A stretch of 64,000 nucleotides of DNA from Mesorhizobium sp. CA14 (lineage in GTDB: Bacteria; Pseudomonadota; Alphaproteobacteria; Rhizobiales; Rhizobiaceae): assembly GCF_020165195.1 (NCBI RefSeq), contig NZ_JAIUHR010000006.1, positions 62,001 through 126,000 of the forward strand. The letters run 5' to 3'. A program made the translations under genes and the position numbers. The notes below the pieces were generated by a model. The model made no database searches. It worked only from the letters and a program-made list of their open reading frames with translations, and was not told the DNA's origin. This document shows, in pieces, positions 62,589-64,000 of the stretch. Within the stretch, counting starts at the first letter, position 1. Each line of letters opens with the position of its first letter.

Positions 62589-64000
62589 TCAGACGCCGAA
62601 TGGATAGGTTTCAGGCATGCCTCCAGCCGCGTGCTCGGGTCCAAGAGGCGTGACGGCGCTGGTTTCATCGAACCAGACGAAGGTGTCGAACTGCCGCGCC
62701 AGCGAAGCGTCGGCATAATGGCTGTGCAGTTCGGTTTCCGGTCGGTAGATCACGCCGATGAAGCGTTCCAGGCGACGCTCCGTCAGCCGGTCGCGCAGCT
62801 TCGGATCGCGTCCGAGGTCAAGCAGGAACCGCTCGACGCCGGCGTCGTGGCAGAGCCGCTCGTAGCTGTCCTCGCGCGAAGGCCGCACCGACTTGATTTC
62901 CATCTCGCCGTCCCAGTCGGTTGCCGCGGCGACAGTGCCTGCATGCGTGCCGAAACCGATGAGCGCCGCGGCATCGCCGAACCGCTGCCGGCAGAGTTGG
63001 CCGATATTCACTTCCTCGCGCGAGATTCCCATTTCGGTGTAACGGGCGTCGCCGATATGGGAATTGTGCGCCCACACCACGGCTTTGGCGTTCGGACCCC
63101 GCGCGCCGAGAATACGTTCCAGCGTTTCGAACATATGCGTATCGCGCAGATTCCAGGATTGCGATCCGCCATAGTACATGGTGCGGTAATAACGCTCGGC
63201 GGAGGCAATGAGCCTAGCGTTCTGCGCGGCGTCGAAAAGTTCGTCGCCGTCCTGGCCGGCTTGATCGAGTTGCCTCGCCAGCATGTCGCGGCACTGCTGG
63301 AGGACGGCTTCCTCGCAGTCGCGATAGCCTTTGGTCAGCGCGGCCCGGGCATAGGTAGACGGTTCAGTCTGCCACGGCGTCAGGCAGCCATAGCGTTCCC
63401 GCGCAACCCTCGCCGCTTCCGGGTCGACGCGGTCGAGATATTCCAGGACGGCGGCGATCGAGCCGCGCATGTTGTAGATATCGAGGCCATAAAAGCCTGC
63501 TTGCGGCTGGAGTGCCTTGACCTTGTCATTGTGCTCGCGCAGCAGTTCCACGAATGCCGCGACGTCGGTGTTGCGCCACATCCAAGTTGGAAAGCGCTGG
63601 AACGGCCGATCGGCGCCGGGCGAGGCACCGCGGCCGCGGACATAACGGTCGATCGCGGCGGCATCGGGCCAATCGGCCTCGACCGCGACGATGGTGAAGC
63701 CATGCCTCTCGATCAGCCTTTTGGTTATTGCCGCGCGCGCCCGGTAAAATTCGGACGTGCCATGGCTGGCCTCGCCAAGCAGGACGATCCGCCGGTCCGC
63801 AAACCGGTCGAACGCTTCGGCGAAGCCGGGGTCGTCGAAGTCCAAAAGCGGCTCGGCTGCCGCCGCGATCATCTCCGGCAGGCTGCGCGGACGGGCAAGC
63901 GGCATCGTGCGGGCAATCCCTGGGCGGCTTTCCTCCCGCCAGCCCTGTTCGCCAATCAACGGGACGAAGCGCACCCCGCCGAAGTCCTCCTCGCTGTAAG
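62589..64000 (-). CDS. Erythromycin-esterase-family protein, probably fused to a protein-L-isoaspartate methyltransferase (5' end outside window)
   Basis: The frame is open to the window edge. The visible part contains an erythromycin-esterase-like hydrolase (about 440 residues) with LLGEASHGTSEFYRAR, AVEADWPDA, FYGLDIYNMRGS, VVWAHNSHIGDARY and FIGVIYRPETELHSHY, including the His and Glu residues of the active site. Upstream of this the translation ends a preceding domain with GGVRFVPLIGEQGW, which resembles the C-terminus of protein-L-isoaspartate methyltransferase. GTG 63974 would be a poor start. A fusion or read-through with that enzyme is therefore likely. True macrolide resistance is unlikely, because the family is broad and mostly uncharacterised. 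Confidence 0.82.
   Translation of the reverse strand, partial: YSEEDFGGVRFVPLIGEQGWREESRPGIARTMPLARPRSLPEMIAAAAEPLLDFDDPGFAEAFDRFADRRIVLLGEASHGTSEFYRARAAITKRLIERHGFTIVAVEADWPDAAAIDRYVRGRGASPGADRPFQRFPTWMWRNTDVAAFVELLREHNDKVKALQPQAGFYGLDIYNMRGSIAAVLEYLDRVDPEAARVARERYGCLTPWQTEPSTYARAALTKGYRDCEEAVLQQCRDMLARQLDQAGQDGDELFDAAQNARLIASAERYYRTMYYGGSQSWNLRDTHMFETLERILGARGPNAKAVVWAHNSHIGDARYTEMGISREEVNIGQLCRQRFGDAAALIGFGTHAGTVAAATDWDGEMEIKSVRPSREDSYERLCHDAGVERFLLDLGRDPKLRDRLTERRLERFIGVIYRPETELHSHYADASLARQFDTFVWFDETSAVTPLGPEHAAGGMPETYPFGV

Noticed and set aside
62589-63974. Macrolide resistance determinant
   Set aside because: The family name is historical. Most members are not resistance enzymes, and the fused methyltransferase-like end points to another role.

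Overview
The window is GC-rich and gene-dense with short intergenic gaps, and reads as chromosome of an alphaproteobacterium of the order Rhizobiales. A Mesorhizobium-like host is my best guess. The reasons are CUT1 sugar ABC operons with ROK or ArsR-type regulators, a CheB-CheR-HWE kinase, PaoABC, a membrane PQQ glucose dehydrogenase, and many promoter motifs of the EcfG/RpoE2 general-stress type. The genus is an inference, since there is no rRNA or tRNA in the window.

Layout. (1) 1-5.9 kb: a type I secretion operon (ABC exporter with a degenerate C39-like domain, HlyD-type adaptor, Sel1-repeat protein) behind the 3' end of an unknown gene. (2) 6.1-9.8 kb: an unknown protein and a fusion of a serine carboxypeptidase-like (S10) domain to a sedolisin (S53) domain. 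(3) 10.4-17.5 kb: an arabinoside locus with an ArsR-type regulator, a GH51 arabinofuranosidase and a CUT1 ABC importer. (4) 17.72-18.77 kb: a complete IS630-family element with a -1 frameshift site and a TA target duplication. (5) 18.9-27.2 kb: a second sugar or polyol locus on the minus strand (two SDR dehydrogenases, a TIM-barrel isomerase, a CUT1 importer) with a divergent ROK regulator. (6) 27.5-31.0 kb: a CheB-CheR-PAS-HWE kinase and a single-domain response regulator.

(7) 31.1-46.6 kb: stress and redox genes. These are an FdhF/YdeP-like molybdoenzyme, a nucleotidyltransferase and phosphoesterase pair, an ATP-dependent DNA ligase, an isochorismatase-like hydrolase, a PPC-domain protein, PaoABC aldehyde dehydrogenase, an FAD monooxygenase, two tiny look-alike membrane proteins and PQQ glucose dehydrogenase. 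(8) 46.75-58.5 kb: an unbroken twelve-gene operon for Alternative Complex III (ActA-F) and a caa3-type A2 cytochrome oxidase with its SCO chaperone. (9) 58.6-64 kb: a CBS protein, a run of small stress-type proteins, and an erythromycin-esterase-like protein that runs off the window and appears fused to a protein-L-isoaspartate methyltransferase.

How it fits together: the divergently placed glucose dehydrogenase would feed electrons to quinone, ACIII would oxidise quinol, and the caa3 oxidase would reduce oxygen. The strongest pattern not explained by the gene list is a set of a dozen or more GGAAC-N16/17-NGTT motifs between 33.4 and 62.6 kb, each placed upstream of a gene. They suggest that much of the right half, including the ACIII-caa3 operon, belongs to the general stress regulon.
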